Assembly (NCBI GenBank): GCA_021234155.1
Contig: JAJEKV010000008.1
Location: forward strand, 8,896,445 to 8,960,444
Direction of reading: 5' to 3'
From: Isoetes taiwanensis
Lineage: Eukaryota > Streptophyta > Lycopodiopsida > Isoetales > Isoetaceae
Length of the DNA: 64,000 nucleotides
The notes under the pieces are model-generated. The model ran no database searches, was not told where the DNA came from, and worked only from the letters and a program-made list of their open reading frames with translations. This document shows, piece after piece, positions 45,115 through 57,071 of this stretch (the stretch's first letter is position 1; the number at the start of each line of letters is the position of its first letter). The position numbers were made by a program, and so were the translations under genes.

Positions 45115-46672
45115 TCAGTTCATAGCGGAGCCACTTTGTGCATGTCTAATAACTGCATCTAGTTGCCGTATTTCTTGCACAAGCAAGACCCTCGCAAGGC
45201 TCATATGAGAGCGCAAGATGTGCAACTCAGAAACGGGCACCCCCAAATGGTCCCACTCCACAACAGATATGGCATTGTCAATTGAGGCATAAAACCCTCT
45301 AAGCTGCCGCCTAAGCAAGCACAAGGATGCCGCAATCCTATGCGCCTCAGTTCCAACCTGGATAACACTATTCACGAACTCTTGAGCAGAAAATCCTGCC
45401 TCATGCTTAGCCGAGAACACAACAGGGTCCGGATGGGATGCTTCTACAGCAGACGAAATAAAAGAGTCAGGCAAAGACACAGCAGGTTGCTCCACGCCAG
45501 CAACTGGTTCCCCATCAGTCTCCATATCCCCTGCAATTAAAAACAAAGAAAGCTATGAAAACAAACCCAATTGTACAATGAAGAGGCAACCAAGTTCATC
45601 AACAGCCATGGTACGATCACCCTTGTGCACAGGGATGAAATCCACACCAGGCTGAAGAATCACAACATCATCCCTGTCTCCACTATAAGAAGCATCATTA
45701 AATATCCTCAAAGTTATTATCTTGTTCATCAACAGGAATAGCATCATCCCAATACCGCCTCCTCCCAGGCCCATTCCTTTCCACAGGTACAAAACCTGCT
45801 GGCAGCCCAAACAAAATTGTCCTCATATCCGATGGCATGCAGTGGCTAGGATTGAGCAGGACTCTCCATGCAACCCGGACACGGTGCTCATTAATATGGG
45901 CAGTATTAGAAGGGATAATCCAAGAACTAGACAATGTAAATTTTCCAGAACGAATCATCCTGGCAAGTGTATACAACAAGCTAGCAATCAATCTACGATT
46001 CCCGTGGTAGTTCACAAAATGGGCAGCTCGATTCAACAAGTTCTTATTACCAAGAACAACTAAAATTTTCGTATCACCAGCTTCCCATCTCAAATACAAA
46101 TCCTTACCTTTCTCGATGGCAGTCTCACTCACATTATGAAGATGGCAGACATAATGAACCTTTCCCACATCCTTCATACAATACCCAATCATACCCTCAA
46201 AACAATGAAGACGAGTATTCTTAAGGGCTTTGCACACCAATATCACACCAGGAGGCTTACAAACCCAATTAAAATCTTTTTTTATGGCATCATTCATGGC
46301 CCTAGGACTTCTAACCGGGCTCTAAACACAGCCTGACAATGCAAATGATAATGATCTACAGTAGCACCACGCTCCATGGCCATAACTCCAGTAACACACC
46401 TCCGATTGCAAAATCCCACAAGACCATCATAAAAACTCATGGGCGCATCTTGCCGAGACAGACCTAGGGTAACACTCACATCTATAATTCCAGTCCTGCT
46501 CAACAGAAAAACCACGGCCATTCTCTTGGGAATTGGAAGAACTCAGGTTTACAATGTGGCTCAGAGAACCAGGGACAGAGCAACCAACACTCTTCCCCTT
46601 TCTCGCTGCCCTCTTCAGAGACATGGCAGAATAATCTGAATTACACACAAAAACAAAGGCAGCAAAGAACAC
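45115..46672 (-). pseudogene. HUH-endonuclease (Replitron-like) transposase, frameshifted
   Basis: ATG at about 46624 opens MSLKRAARKGKSVGCSVPGS. A second frame (46521-46294) holds RRCVTGVMAMERGATVDHYHLHCQAVF with the HLH metal-binding (HUH) motif. A third (46297-45698) holds MIGYCMKDVGKVHY, a Tyr-x2-Lys motif that would supply the nucleophile of a one-tyrosine HUH enzyme, then LASLLYTLARMIRSGKF. Further frames (45720-45553 and 45546-45115) continue with VAVDELGCLF-type and LRRQLRGFYASIDN sequence; a 3' splice site TTAATTGCAG lies at 45537. Spacing of HUH to Tyr is about 70 residues. At least three frame breaks make it inactive. No helicase domain, so not a Helitron. Confidence 0.65.
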
Positions 46673-46679
46673 AGCCGGC

Positions 46680-46925
46680 TTACCTATGTGCCCTTCGAGA
46701 ACACTCCACCTCCGCTCCCCGGCAACGAACCCGACCCCTGCTTATCCCAAAATCCAAAAAAAGCAACAACCCAGAGGCACGACACATCAGGACCTCCGGC
46801 CTCAGCAGCTCCGCCATCCCTGGAGCACCCTACGACGGCACTACCAGTTCCGGCCAACCGGGCAGAAGATGCTCGGCCTACATTCCAGGGTTTTGAATCC
46901 CCCCTGCCACCGTCAGCAAAATAAC
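46680..46925 (-). promoter_or_regulatory. GC-rich leader upstream of the HUH gene
   Basis: This 245-bp block is markedly richer in G+C and CpG than its neighbours. On the minus strand it ends CACATAG followed by GTAAGCC (5' splice site), and TGTGTGTAATTCAG (3' splice site) lies 11 nt before the HUH ATG. I infer a first exon and short intron in the 5' UTR. Apparent proline-rich frames on the plus strand are read as shadows. Confidence 0.4.
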
Positions 46926-47194
46926 ATACTCACATACAAATACCCAATTACACCATTACAAATCTTAGGTTATAAAAATAACATTCCACATCTCGGCCAC
47001 ATTATCGCAGCATATGCTCGTTATATTCAAAGTTTAACACTGGAATCATGAACCTACTCAACAATATTTCCTGCAGCAGCATAACATCTCATTTGCCCAT
47101 CATATGACGATAAACTATCCAATGCAAAAACTGCCGAACCTAAAACTATCAAGTTCAAATGCATATCAATATTGTTAAGGTAGTCTTATCTCTA

Positions 47195-47560
47195 AAAGTC
47201 ACATATTTTATCCAATGATGTTTGGCCACCTATTGTCTTAAAAGTAAATCGTTTTTCCACTATAAAAATAAGACATGTCTTATTTAGGTTCGGAATAGGT
47301 TTGGATACCAAATGGAGTCTTATTTTATTCCGGGGGATTTCCCCCGCCGTAAAATAAGACACCTAGTCTTATTTGAATATATAACTAAAAATAAGACGTG
47401 TCTTATTTTTTCAAGCTTTTCCACTAGCATTTTAGTGGTGTCATATTTTATGACTACCATGCAGTGGAAAAACAAGTTTAGATTTGTGTGTCTCATTTTA
47501 GCCTTGGAGTCACAAATGGTGTCTTATATGGTATATGACAGCCATATTTTGTGACTGCTG
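47195..47560. mobile_element. Foldback MITE with AATAAGAC palindromes
   Basis: The outer parts are imperfect inverted copies (AGTCACATATTTTAT near 47198, ATATTTTGTGACTG near 47545). Inside are AAATAAGACATGTCTTATTT (47266-47285), a long cross with GTCTTATTTTA (47322) and TAAAATAAGAC (47350) around CGGGGG/CCCCCG, and AAAATAAGACGTGTCTTATTTT (47390). No coding sequence. Superfamily unclear. Confidence 0.6.
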
Positions 47561-47689
47561 TGGAAAAAGGGCCTTGTTTTCATCCCTAATCAATGCAAAA
47601 CTAAATTCAAGCCTGCCCACTCCTCCAACAGCCTGACCACACAAGTGGCCTCCTATCCACGTTTCAAAAAATCTGAGTGGTTATGGCTT

Positions 47690-48120
47690 ACGCGGTTCTG
47701 GACGTTCGCCTAGGTTAGAGCAGAAGATGCTCCAGAAAGGTATGGATCCACGCCTTATGATGCTCCACAAAAATAAATCAGGGTTTTGTTAGCTCTATTT
47801 ATCGTAACTCTATTTCAGCCTTAATTAAGATCATATTCAAGATCATAGTTCCCGGCATCACAGGATAATTTGAGTTGGATGTGGCTTAAGCCATTTGATC
47901 ATGACCTAGAGTAGACTGTTTACAAAATTCAATGGCCGTTTTGGACCATCGCCTAGGTTAGATCAGAAGATGCTCCACAAAGGTATGGATCGTCGTCTAT
48001 GGTTAGGTCAGAAGGTGCTCCACAAAGGCAAATTAGGGTTTTTATAGCTCCTATTTTTCGTAGCTTTACCCAGCCCTGATTAAGATAATATTCAAGATTA
48101 AGTTCCCGCCATCACAGAAT
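47690..48120. repeat. Imperfect direct duplication of about 240 bp
   Basis: The phrases cgcctaggttagagcagaag/cgcctaggttagatcagaag, gctccacaaaggtatggatc and agattaagttcccg(c)catcacag occur once in each half. No gene seen. Nothing else is recognised from 48121 to 49458 beyond a duplicated phrase cagtataatag(g)gtacctctgc at 48892 and 49027. Confidence 0.5.
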
Positions 48121-49458
48121 AATGACGTCCTGGCATTTGAGTCTATGCCATGCCATTTGCATTTCGGGTTCTCACTTTGGTATGGACCAACATGTCTATT
48201 TGCCAGAGTGTGCTCTGTAATCTGTGCAAGTTGATGTTTAGATGTGGTGGGGTCAGTTCTAGCTGCAAAGGCATGTGCAATGCATTCTTTAGTAAAAACC
48301 TCTGCATGACATGATTAAAAGGAAAAGTTTTATCTGATGAACAGGGCCTGAGTGATAATTTCTCTGGTGCTAGCCTTTATATGGCAATTATGCAGTGTAT
48401 GGCTTTTAATTCATCAACGCAAAGGTATGCCAGTCTGCATGTCTCTTAAGTTGCCGGCTGCCTTCAATGCATCAAATAAGAAGGGACGATTTGAACTCAA
48501 TGCATCAGCATATGGCTATGACTCTTTTACATTAATTATTCGAATTTGAAAGACCAAAACGTCCCCCTTTGCTATATGTAGGACAATAATGGTAGTCAAT
48601 CCACATTTTGATCTACATACCTTGCTGCTGATGTGTTGCAGAACCAAAAATTCTATATGAAAATGCAGCATTCTGTATCTCTAATGTGGCCACTCCTCGC
48701 TCCTTCAGCCTGCCATTTCTTTCCTAGGGTTATCTTAATCAATTATTATCAGCACATAATGTTGCAAACTGGTAAAGAACGTATATGTGCTGGCACAAGG
48801 TCAATTCTTGGTTCGTTTTTGAGGTTATGACTCTGCATATTGCTTTGTAAGCCCCCTATCTTCTCTTGGATTATAGGGTCCGTGATTATACTCAGTATAA
48901 TAGGGTACCTCTGCATAGGCATCCTCTAAACTAGTGGCTAGGTGGAGTATTATAGTTTGGCAGCTTCCCAATTCCAGGCAATTGCATCAGAATATATTTG
49001 TCATGTTTAGGGCTGTGCATATGCTCAGTATAATAGGATACCTCTGCATAGGGATCTGTTGACTAAGCCTTCCCAAGGAGTATGGATGCAATAGAATTGA
49101 CAATTCCTCTTTGGAACGGTGAACTATCCATTTGGCGTTATTTAATTTGTTTGTTTGAAATTATTTTCTCGGTTTAGGCTTAGCATGATTTAGCTGAATT
49201 ATGTTTTGAAAATTAGTTGCTTGTGTCCTTTCAAGAAAGTCTTGTCGCTTCCAACTTCAAGAAAGTCCTGTAGTGGACCCTCACCCTGCCTAACCTGCTG
49301 CAGTCTTGTCCGCTAACTTTCTTCGTATTTTGTTTGGTGGGTAATGCCTAACTATCTAGTTCTTTCTTATTGTAACTTCTATTTTTAGGATACTTGTTTG
49401 AGGATTTCTTATTATGGTTACAGACGATATCGTGTTACGCATATGTAGGTTTTTGCAG

Positions 49459-49536
49459 GCAGCTCAATTGGGTGGAAGGATTATCTCTTAAGGGTCTTTA
49501 TTCTGGTTCAAATGGAAACCTTGCTGGAGTTCTACC
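49459..49536 (+). CDS. Candidate exon of the right-hand gene
   Basis: Preceded by GTTTTTGCAG and followed by GTAAGTGC. The 78-nt segment reads QLNWVEGLSLKGLYSGSNGN then LAGVLP without a stop, entering and leaving in phase 2. Its membership in the same gene as the exons below is inferred from strand and splice quality only. Confidence 0.4.
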
Positions 49537-50513
49537 GTAAGTGCTTTCTTGTTTATTTACAGGTTATAAATTTCCATGAAAAACTCTATTTTACTGTGTA
49601 TCAAAGGCAAGACTGCATGAAGAATCATAATATTTTAGACAATTTATGAAACAAAGCAAACAATTATTAGAACTGCTAAGAACATCCACATCTGCTTGAA
49701 TTTTTGGTGCTTATGACAAGCAGGTTTGTGAATGCATCATATTTTGCTCGATGTTTAAGCATGAACGCAAGGGAAGGAGGCACAGAGAAGGAGGACCCTA
49801 AGTGAAGTTATTTATGCCCTTCAGAACTTCGTAGGAAGTAAAGGATCATAGATGGCACAGGGGAGTGCTATTCTATCAGGGGTTCAGAGGGGCCTTATAT
49901 CCTATGCCTGGGGGCAATTGAACTTCACTAACTAATCGGGTGTGTACGAACCTGTCAAGCAGAAGCTGCTCAAAAAATTTCCAGAGAATTTTAGTTCAAT
50001 TGCTGGTTCGAACCTCTTGTGTTTTCCTGTTATTAGATAGTTTAGCCCATGGTTGTTCTTACTTGGTAAAACTGGCCATTGAAACCAATACATGACTTAA
50101 ATTTGAAATTCTAGTAAGAAAGGAAACCACATCTACTAGCAGCGCTTAAAAATTCCTGCTTTTAAATAACCATGATATATGATGAAAACAACAAAAGTTG
50201 AGGGCCCAGTACAAGTGCACAGTACAACTACATACAGTCCCAGATATGGTGATATGCTTGCATACACTGTTTACTACGAGCAATGGTACAGATTTATGTA
50301 GATGAGACTGAGATGCTGGTTTCTAGTGGGCAGAGAGGATAAGCTGCTACTCAATAGTACAGAAATGGTCGAGAGAAACAGCCTTTCAGCCATACGGTCC
50401 AACAATGCAATGAGAACATCAATGCTTTGTGATGGAGATGTCTAAAGTTTTTTTACGTTTAACTTTAGCTTGTCTTGTTGGGAGTTATGACAATGGATAT
50501 TGCCTTTTTGCAG

Positions 50514-50565
50514 AACTTGAGCATGGAGCGACCTGCTATTGCTAAAAGTTTACGAAAACTTAAGA
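50514..50565 (+). CDS. Candidate exon of the right-hand gene
   Basis: TGCCTTTTTGCAG precedes and GTAAGAAG follows. Reads NLSMERPAIAKSLRKLK and leaves in phase 1, which fits the next candidate exon at 55792. It does not fit the phase of 49459-49536, so an exon may lie between them. Confidence 0.4.
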
Positions 50566-52604
50566 GTAAGAAGTAAGAATTCATTGTTGTAGGGGTTTAA
50601 TTGAGGAAGGTTATCATTGTTTTTATTCTATGTGACAAGATTATCTATTTAGACCATTAGCAGATCATTCTAGATGCATGCTTTCACTTTTAAGCAGAGC
50701 ATGGCAAATAGATGAAGTTGAGGACTTTTTAATAAAATACCAATAGAGCCTGATTTGGTGAGTTGGGCTGAATTCTTGGGGTGTTCTGAGTGTCACGAGA
50801 AAAATGCACCTTAGGTCATATGTTTGATGAATTCTGGGCAGGTAAGAAACAATTCTTATGAATTAGTTGGGAGTTCTATGATAAACAAATAAAAAAAGGA
50901 TTCAGTCACTTAACGATCATCTTCAGGAAGGCAAGTTGCTTGCTGCTTATGGAAGTCAGGCTTGTTTCAATATTAAGATTCATGAATGATATTAGGCTGT
51001 GCTATTGGTTTAGTGGCTGTGTTTCCAGCTCAAGGATTATCCAGAAATAAGATTGTATATTCTCTGTGTCTCTTAACTGCCAACTGTGGCAAATAAGAAC
51101 CTTCTTCCTTTCTAGAATTCTTCGTCAAGTATTCTGTTTGATCTCTCATAATAACCTGGGCATTACAGTTTGATATTTAAATTTTGGGGTGTCAAATCAT
51201 TTCATGTTTGGGGTGTCAAATCATTTCATGAAGTCATACAAGAGTCTTGTTGGAGACTTTAATGCTTCTATAGGTCGATCTAGAACTTGAAAGTTTTATT
51301 TTAAACAAGCCACTTTTTGAAGGGAAATTTATTTACTTCCTAGACAGTGGAAAAAATGTCTTTTGGGGTGTAGTGCCGTACTGCAGCTGTTTAATCTAAC
51401 TTTCACGAACAGCATACATGCCAAGTATAAATAATGATTTCAGACTTCAGCTTTTCATATTTGCTGATTATACTCAATTATAGGTTGTAGAACTCTTGTA
51501 TTTCACCAGGGAACTAGAGGTCTTTTACCTTTGGTAATAGATTAAGAAAATCAAGGAACTGCGTACCTTCTATGTAATAGAAATCATCTTCTCCAATCTT
51601 CTCCACATGGTTACAAATGGGATGCAAGGACATCCCATGTTTTGATATGCCACCATATTAGAACGTATTCTACTTGTCAGCGATTCGTACATGGTTCTCC
51701 ATGCTCGATCTCGTAACTTATATCCTAAGATATCATACATGGTTCTCCATGCTCGATCTCGTGACTTATATCTTACCATATTGAACTACAAAAAAGAATA
51801 AATAAAGTGTTGAAAAAGTATTGAGTCAAGCATGCCAATAGAACTTGACTTGAAAGCTCTAGTATTGCACTTGACTTGAAAACTCTAGTATTGTAGCATT
51901 CTTAACAATTAGCTCAGCAAAATGTGACTGAATACAATTGTTGCAAACAATGCTCTGTTGTGATTACTACATCGGATCATAACATAAGCACACACTCGTA
52001 CCATGATATGGTTTCTAAAATAATAGGTTTGAAACACGAGAGTTGTTTTAATGCTAAAATTTTCATATCAGTTGACATCATTGTCTGCTGCTCAATGCTA
52101 ATTTGAAGTTAGTTTGCATGTCAAGTTGTCACTTTCTATTATCTTGCAATATTGGCCTTGTTTGGATATCTTGCATCTTGCAATATTGGCCTTAATTGGT
52201 CTTGTTCAACAAGATATGCTTGTGTGTTTTTATCGGTATCCTTGACCCCCCAAAAAAAGGGACTAGCAAAAAGGTGCAGCAAAAGGCTTGGGCAATTTTA
52301 AGCTTGAATTCACTATGTAAAATGGAAAAGGTAGTCACATCCATTAGATATAGTTTTATTAAGCTTTTGAAATGGAATTGAATTAATTAATATGATAACA
52401 AAATGTACTGAGGTCATGATGTGTGAAAACAATGCAGAGTGTTAGCTTTATAGAGCATTGTTTTAAAAGATATACAAAGATAATTTAAATTCACATGAAT
52501 AGTGTAAGAAAAGGGCATGAGGATTTATGAGATATGAATGCATTGAAGAGAAATTTGGTGTAAACAATGTAATGAGAAAAGCGAAGCATATATTGGTGAC
52601 AATG

Positions 52605-52690
52605 AGGTGAAAACGAATACACAAGGATTTGAACCTGTGCATGTAACTATCAAGCCTAATATGCAGCCACTAGGTTGTCACAGTTCATGA
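52605..52690 (-). mobile_element. tRNA-like SINE fragment
   Basis: Minus strand: TAGTGGCTGCATATTAGGCT in the A-box position and CAGGTTCAAATCCTTG as B-box, about 45 nt apart. Aminoacyl stem not formed. Confidence 0.4.
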
Positions 52691-54699
52691 TGAGTTTTAA
52701 GTTAAATATAATAATACAATGCTCAACAGTTGTCTAGAATCCACAGATTCTAAGTGTGTGTTTGCTGCAAGCTGGCCACTCGACAGCAAGCGCTCCAGTG
52801 ATTTGTAAGGTATGCATCTTTGCCAAAATATAGGCAAAAAGGCCTATTCATGAAGAACTAAAAATAGGGTTGAGGACGGATGAATATTGACAGCTAGAGT
52901 TGTGAGGAGGCTAACAAAAAAACAGGCGAGAGAGGTGGCAACACTTGGTTTGTTTTCTATCAAACTTAATGGAAAGGGAAAAGTTCATTCCTTCCCAAAT
53001 ATGACCCAATGGAATTGATATTTGGTTAAGTTCAGTGGCTCAACCACAAAGGACAGTATTTGCTAAATAAACTATAGTTGGTTAGAGGAAGAAAATGAGA
53101 GCAATATGCCAGCATATGAAAGCTAGGGAATTTTCTTGCCAATATAAAGAGCACACTACTGTAGAGGCTTCAACATGACACTCTCATGCCATGGCCTAAT
53201 CTCAGCCTTGAACGCTACTATGGTTAGCACTATCAGAAAATTTATGCCTGCAAAGAATTACAGATTGGAATACGAAAAATAGTAGGTGTTAAGTATTCTT
53301 CGTCTTAGACAACTAAAATGGAAAATAAAACACATCCAGAATAGGACCATCCAATGTAGGTTTCTTCTCTCTTGCTTTGAATAGTTCATAGCCAACTAAA
53401 CTCAAGAATCACGCCTTAAAAAATAGTGTAACTTGATGCCTTTAAAAGCTTGTAGAGGTATCTCTATAAGTGCATGAGGTACTACTAATCTTGCTGCCTT
53501 TTGCATGCCTCTGTTAATGGTGCTTAAACTCAAACATTGGGACCATGTAAAATAGCTGTGAATCTATTGGAAAACATGCATTTGCAACATAATGGAGGAA
53601 GAACAATGGGATGGGAGAGGATAGTGGTGAAAGCCTTAAAAGAGCAGTGAGATAGTGAGGAAAATTCAACACTGCAACTAGGGCGGGAAATGGACAAGGG
53701 GCCAAAAAATATTGCTCTCAGACCATCCCGAAAAGCCATGCTGGATTTGAAAAGAAAAGGGACTGGTAGGAAAACATAATGTTAAGAGCATCATCACACA
53801 TTTATGAGAAACCATCTCCTAAAATTATATTTGTTGCCTTGGAGTCAATAAATAAAAATGGAATATCAGTTTCTAACACAGATTGAATTTCTTATGACAG
53901 CTTGTACAAAGTCATTCATATCTATGTACCGTAAGTGCCAAGTGCCCATTCGAATACTCCACGATTTTTTGTATTTTCTAATTTCTTTCTGGCAGTTTGT
54001 TGATGAAGTAATTTGAACTTGGTCCAAGTGCATCCTCATGCCACACAGTCAGAGAGAGTTATGGTTTGTAAGCCTCTGAATTGCTAGAAACTATCACAAC
54101 TATCACAGGAAGTATGTCTTCAATAGTATGCCTTCATGTTGTGCAAATGAGCTCAGGATAGTCCAGACAGTGTAAATACAAGGAAAATATCTGGTCTTAG
54201 CCATCGATTTCAGAGAGCTTCTTGTTCTCTTCTGAAACACGAAACTCATGCACGTTGTATCTTTTGCACGTTGTTCTATTCTATTCTATTCTCCTTGTTG
54301 CCATAGCCAATTTTAACCATAATAATTTGAAGGAATTTTATACATGAAACAATATATTGTTTCACATGTATTTGTTTCAAAATGTATCCGTTTCAAAATG
54401 TAACTCAATAAATATTGAACATCATGTGTGAAATTAATTTGAACCAAATATAAATAGTTATATGTGAACTTAGTTTAACTAGAATCATTATATTAGTTGT
54501 TCCGTTTCGTTTCAGATGCTTGGGAACATGTTCCAGTATAATTCAACGGAGCGACCACTTTTCTAAGTTCGTTATGATATCAACTCAAATCAAGTAAGTA
54601 CAATAGGCAATTAATTTGTTTGTTACTGTACAATGCTTTGTGAATGTAGGAACACTCAATTGCTATGTATCCTCCTATTTTCTAGTGCCATGAAGATTC

Positions 54700-54845
54700 C
54701 AAATAGATAGATAGATAGATAGATAGTATTTTTACGTCATGCCACATTGGCAGCATCCATGAGGACATATGACGGACCCCCAGAGACTTGAACACAAGAT
54801 CTCTTCATTGCTAACCCAATGGACTAGCCATTAAACCAAACAATA
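54700..54845 (-). mobile_element. tRNA-derived SINE with (CTAT)n tail
   Basis: Minus strand starts GGTTTAATGGCTAGTCCATT (A-box-like), has GTGTTCAAGTCTC as B-box, and runs about 145 nt to a (CTAT)n tail at 54726-54703. The short simple-repeat tail is usual for plant SINEs. No target duplication confirmed. Confidence 0.55.
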
Positions 54846-55791
54846 CAAAACTAGTGTATAGACTCATCGTCATAATCACTTTACCCAAGCCTTATATTAA
54901 GAATCTTGCCAATATGCAACAATATTGTGAAACTATTTGTTACCATAGATGTATACCTCGAAAATTTACAGTGGCATGGGGCCGACTTGACATACAGTAT
55001 CTGCACCTATGTACAGCTGCAGAGAAGACTAAATTATATTCATTGACTGCACTTCTTGGACAAGCCAAAATACTTTTAGCACAAACCAAACTCTCCTCAT
55101 TCGACGCCCATTATTTGACTAGTGTAAAGAAGATGTCAGGACGAGTGGTTATATGCTATATGAAGGATCCTATTAACTATAAATAAAGAATTAACACATG
55201 CTTTGGCATTTGCCTTAACTGAACACCCCCCTCATAACGAGTAGCAGCTGCTTTGCATATGAAATTTATCCAACCATTCCCTACATACGCTACCAAATCT
55301 TTGCACCTAAGGTTAAGCATTGGCTTAAATACTTCTTGATTTGATGCTACAAGTCACTTGCATGACCTGATAGTATCATGTCATCAACATCTAGAACTAT
55401 TTCAAACCGCCAAAAAAAATTATGGACCTTAAAAGGTTTAGTTGCTCTTTATGACCCCACCTTAGTCTTCTCTTGTGAAAGAAAAAAAGCAGCAAAATGG
55501 TGTCTGCGGACTCAATGAGATCATGCTCTGCTGTGGGGTGAAGCGTTAGTCCAGAAATATCAATACAGTGAAGATAATCCCTCCAGAAATATAAATAGAG
55601 TGAAGGTAATTTCACGTGAAATCTTAATATGTTGTCTAGCTACGCCTGCAGACCAAGATGCTCTCAAACGATGACTCACGTAGCTGACAACACATGTTTG
55701 AAAATTGCATGTTAAATGCAAGTGCACATAACTGTAACCATTATGCAGACCAAACCCATTATAGAGTACACTGGCATGGTCTTTCCTGCAG

Positions 55792-55845
55792 GTGCTATTA
55801 CAAGGTCACGCGATAAATTGGAAACCTATCATTCTATTACATTTG
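55792..55845 (+). CDS. Candidate exon of the right-hand gene
   Basis: CTTTCCTGCAG precedes and GTAAGGGC follows. Reads (S)AITRSRDKLETYHSITFG; entry phase 1 matches the exit phase of 50514-50565, and it leaves in phase 1. Confidence 0.5.
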
Positions 55846-56810
55846 GTAAGGGCCTATTGAATCAAACAAGGGTACTTTTGTCTGAGATCAATTGATTGAG
55901 AGGTGTGGATGGTGGATTTCAAGTGTTTCAAGGAGCGTATGCTATTGGACGAGATAGTTTTGGCCTCTAATTGGCCTTATAGACACAACGGGAGTCTTAT
56001 CACCTTCCAAACTCATTTTTTCATTCCTTCTTCCCTGCTTCTAATACCTTCAAACTATGAGAAACACTTTGAAGCATGGATGTTGTATTTGCTATTTGTA
56101 AACTTGTTCCCTAATGTCTTAATCTTTCAATCCTCACACTTTGTTCAAGGAGGATGGTAGACACTTATCTCTTGCCCACGCTAAGAGTAGAAATAGAGAT
56201 ATTGGATTAATAAAACTCACTCGATCATGTTATGTTTAAACATATAATCATAACTCTAATTGCAGCACAACTTCAAAACAAAAAATGATGTTTTTCGCTC
56301 GGAGCAAAGTAATGATTTGTTTAGGTAACATACGTTAAAGAGCATTTAGATGGAATATAGCTGCAAGAGTCTATCTTTACCTCGCCCCTTATAAGTCAAA
56401 CAATGATGCTCTTGCTAGGGATGCAGTGCCTAAACTCTTCACTCAAGCTATCTGTATGTTTAACTATCAGTCTGGGCTAACTTGCCGTCTTTATGGTGTG
56501 GTGTTGCTGAGAGTATCAGATACATTTTTTTTTCTATCATGTTCTAACCCCCTTCTGATAGTGGTTTAGAACAACCTCTCTAGTTCGATTTCCTCTCTCT
56601 CTCAATATTCATCTTCTCGAGATGAATTCTTGTCCCCCCCCCCAAAAAAAAGGGAAAAAGAAAAAAAAAATAAAGAAAAAGAAAAAGCTCGTCGTCGTCG
56701 TTCTTGTTGTTGTTGTCGTCGTCCTTCTTTCAATAAATATATAAATGTCTCTTAATAATTCACCCTTTTTAATAATGTTATGGCTTGCCTTTATTTTATT
56801 TTATTATTAG

Positions 56811-56832
56811 GCATTTATGGGAAAGAGCACAT
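56811..56832 (+). CDS. Candidate 22-nt micro-exon
   Basis: TTTATTATTAG precedes and GTACAT follows. Reads (G)IYGKEH and changes phase from 1 to 2, exactly what is needed to join 55845 to 57072. The donor is weak, so this is tentative. Confidence 0.3.
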
Positions 56833-57071
56833 GTACATAGCTTTGATCCCTTATTCTTTAGCCTTTCACCATTGACCATTCCCCCGCTGCACCTTTTCTT
56901 CGCATTCTCAATATCTTTGAAGATGTTATTTGTGGAGGTTAATTATAGTGAATATAAATTAAACTATGGATGAAATCCATGTAAGAAAAATGCATTAAAA
57001 TCAAGCTAGGAAGTAGGTCGCCCTTTCTTCATTCGATATCTGATTTGGGTGGTTACATTTTTGCCACTCAG

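Larger units (their letters stand above)
50566..55791. other. Presumed intron with scattered repeats
   Basis: Contains a 57-bp tandem pair with atggttctccatgctcgatc at 51690 and 51740, two SINE-like segments listed separately, and an ATAG microsatellite (54703-54726). The frame at 54854-55186 (110 residues) has no recognisable motif and no good splice sites. Confidence 0.4.

Noticed and set aside
46686-47051. Proline-rich proteins on the plus strand
   Set aside because: They are the complement of the GC-rich leader of the minus-strand HUH gene and lack splice or start signals.
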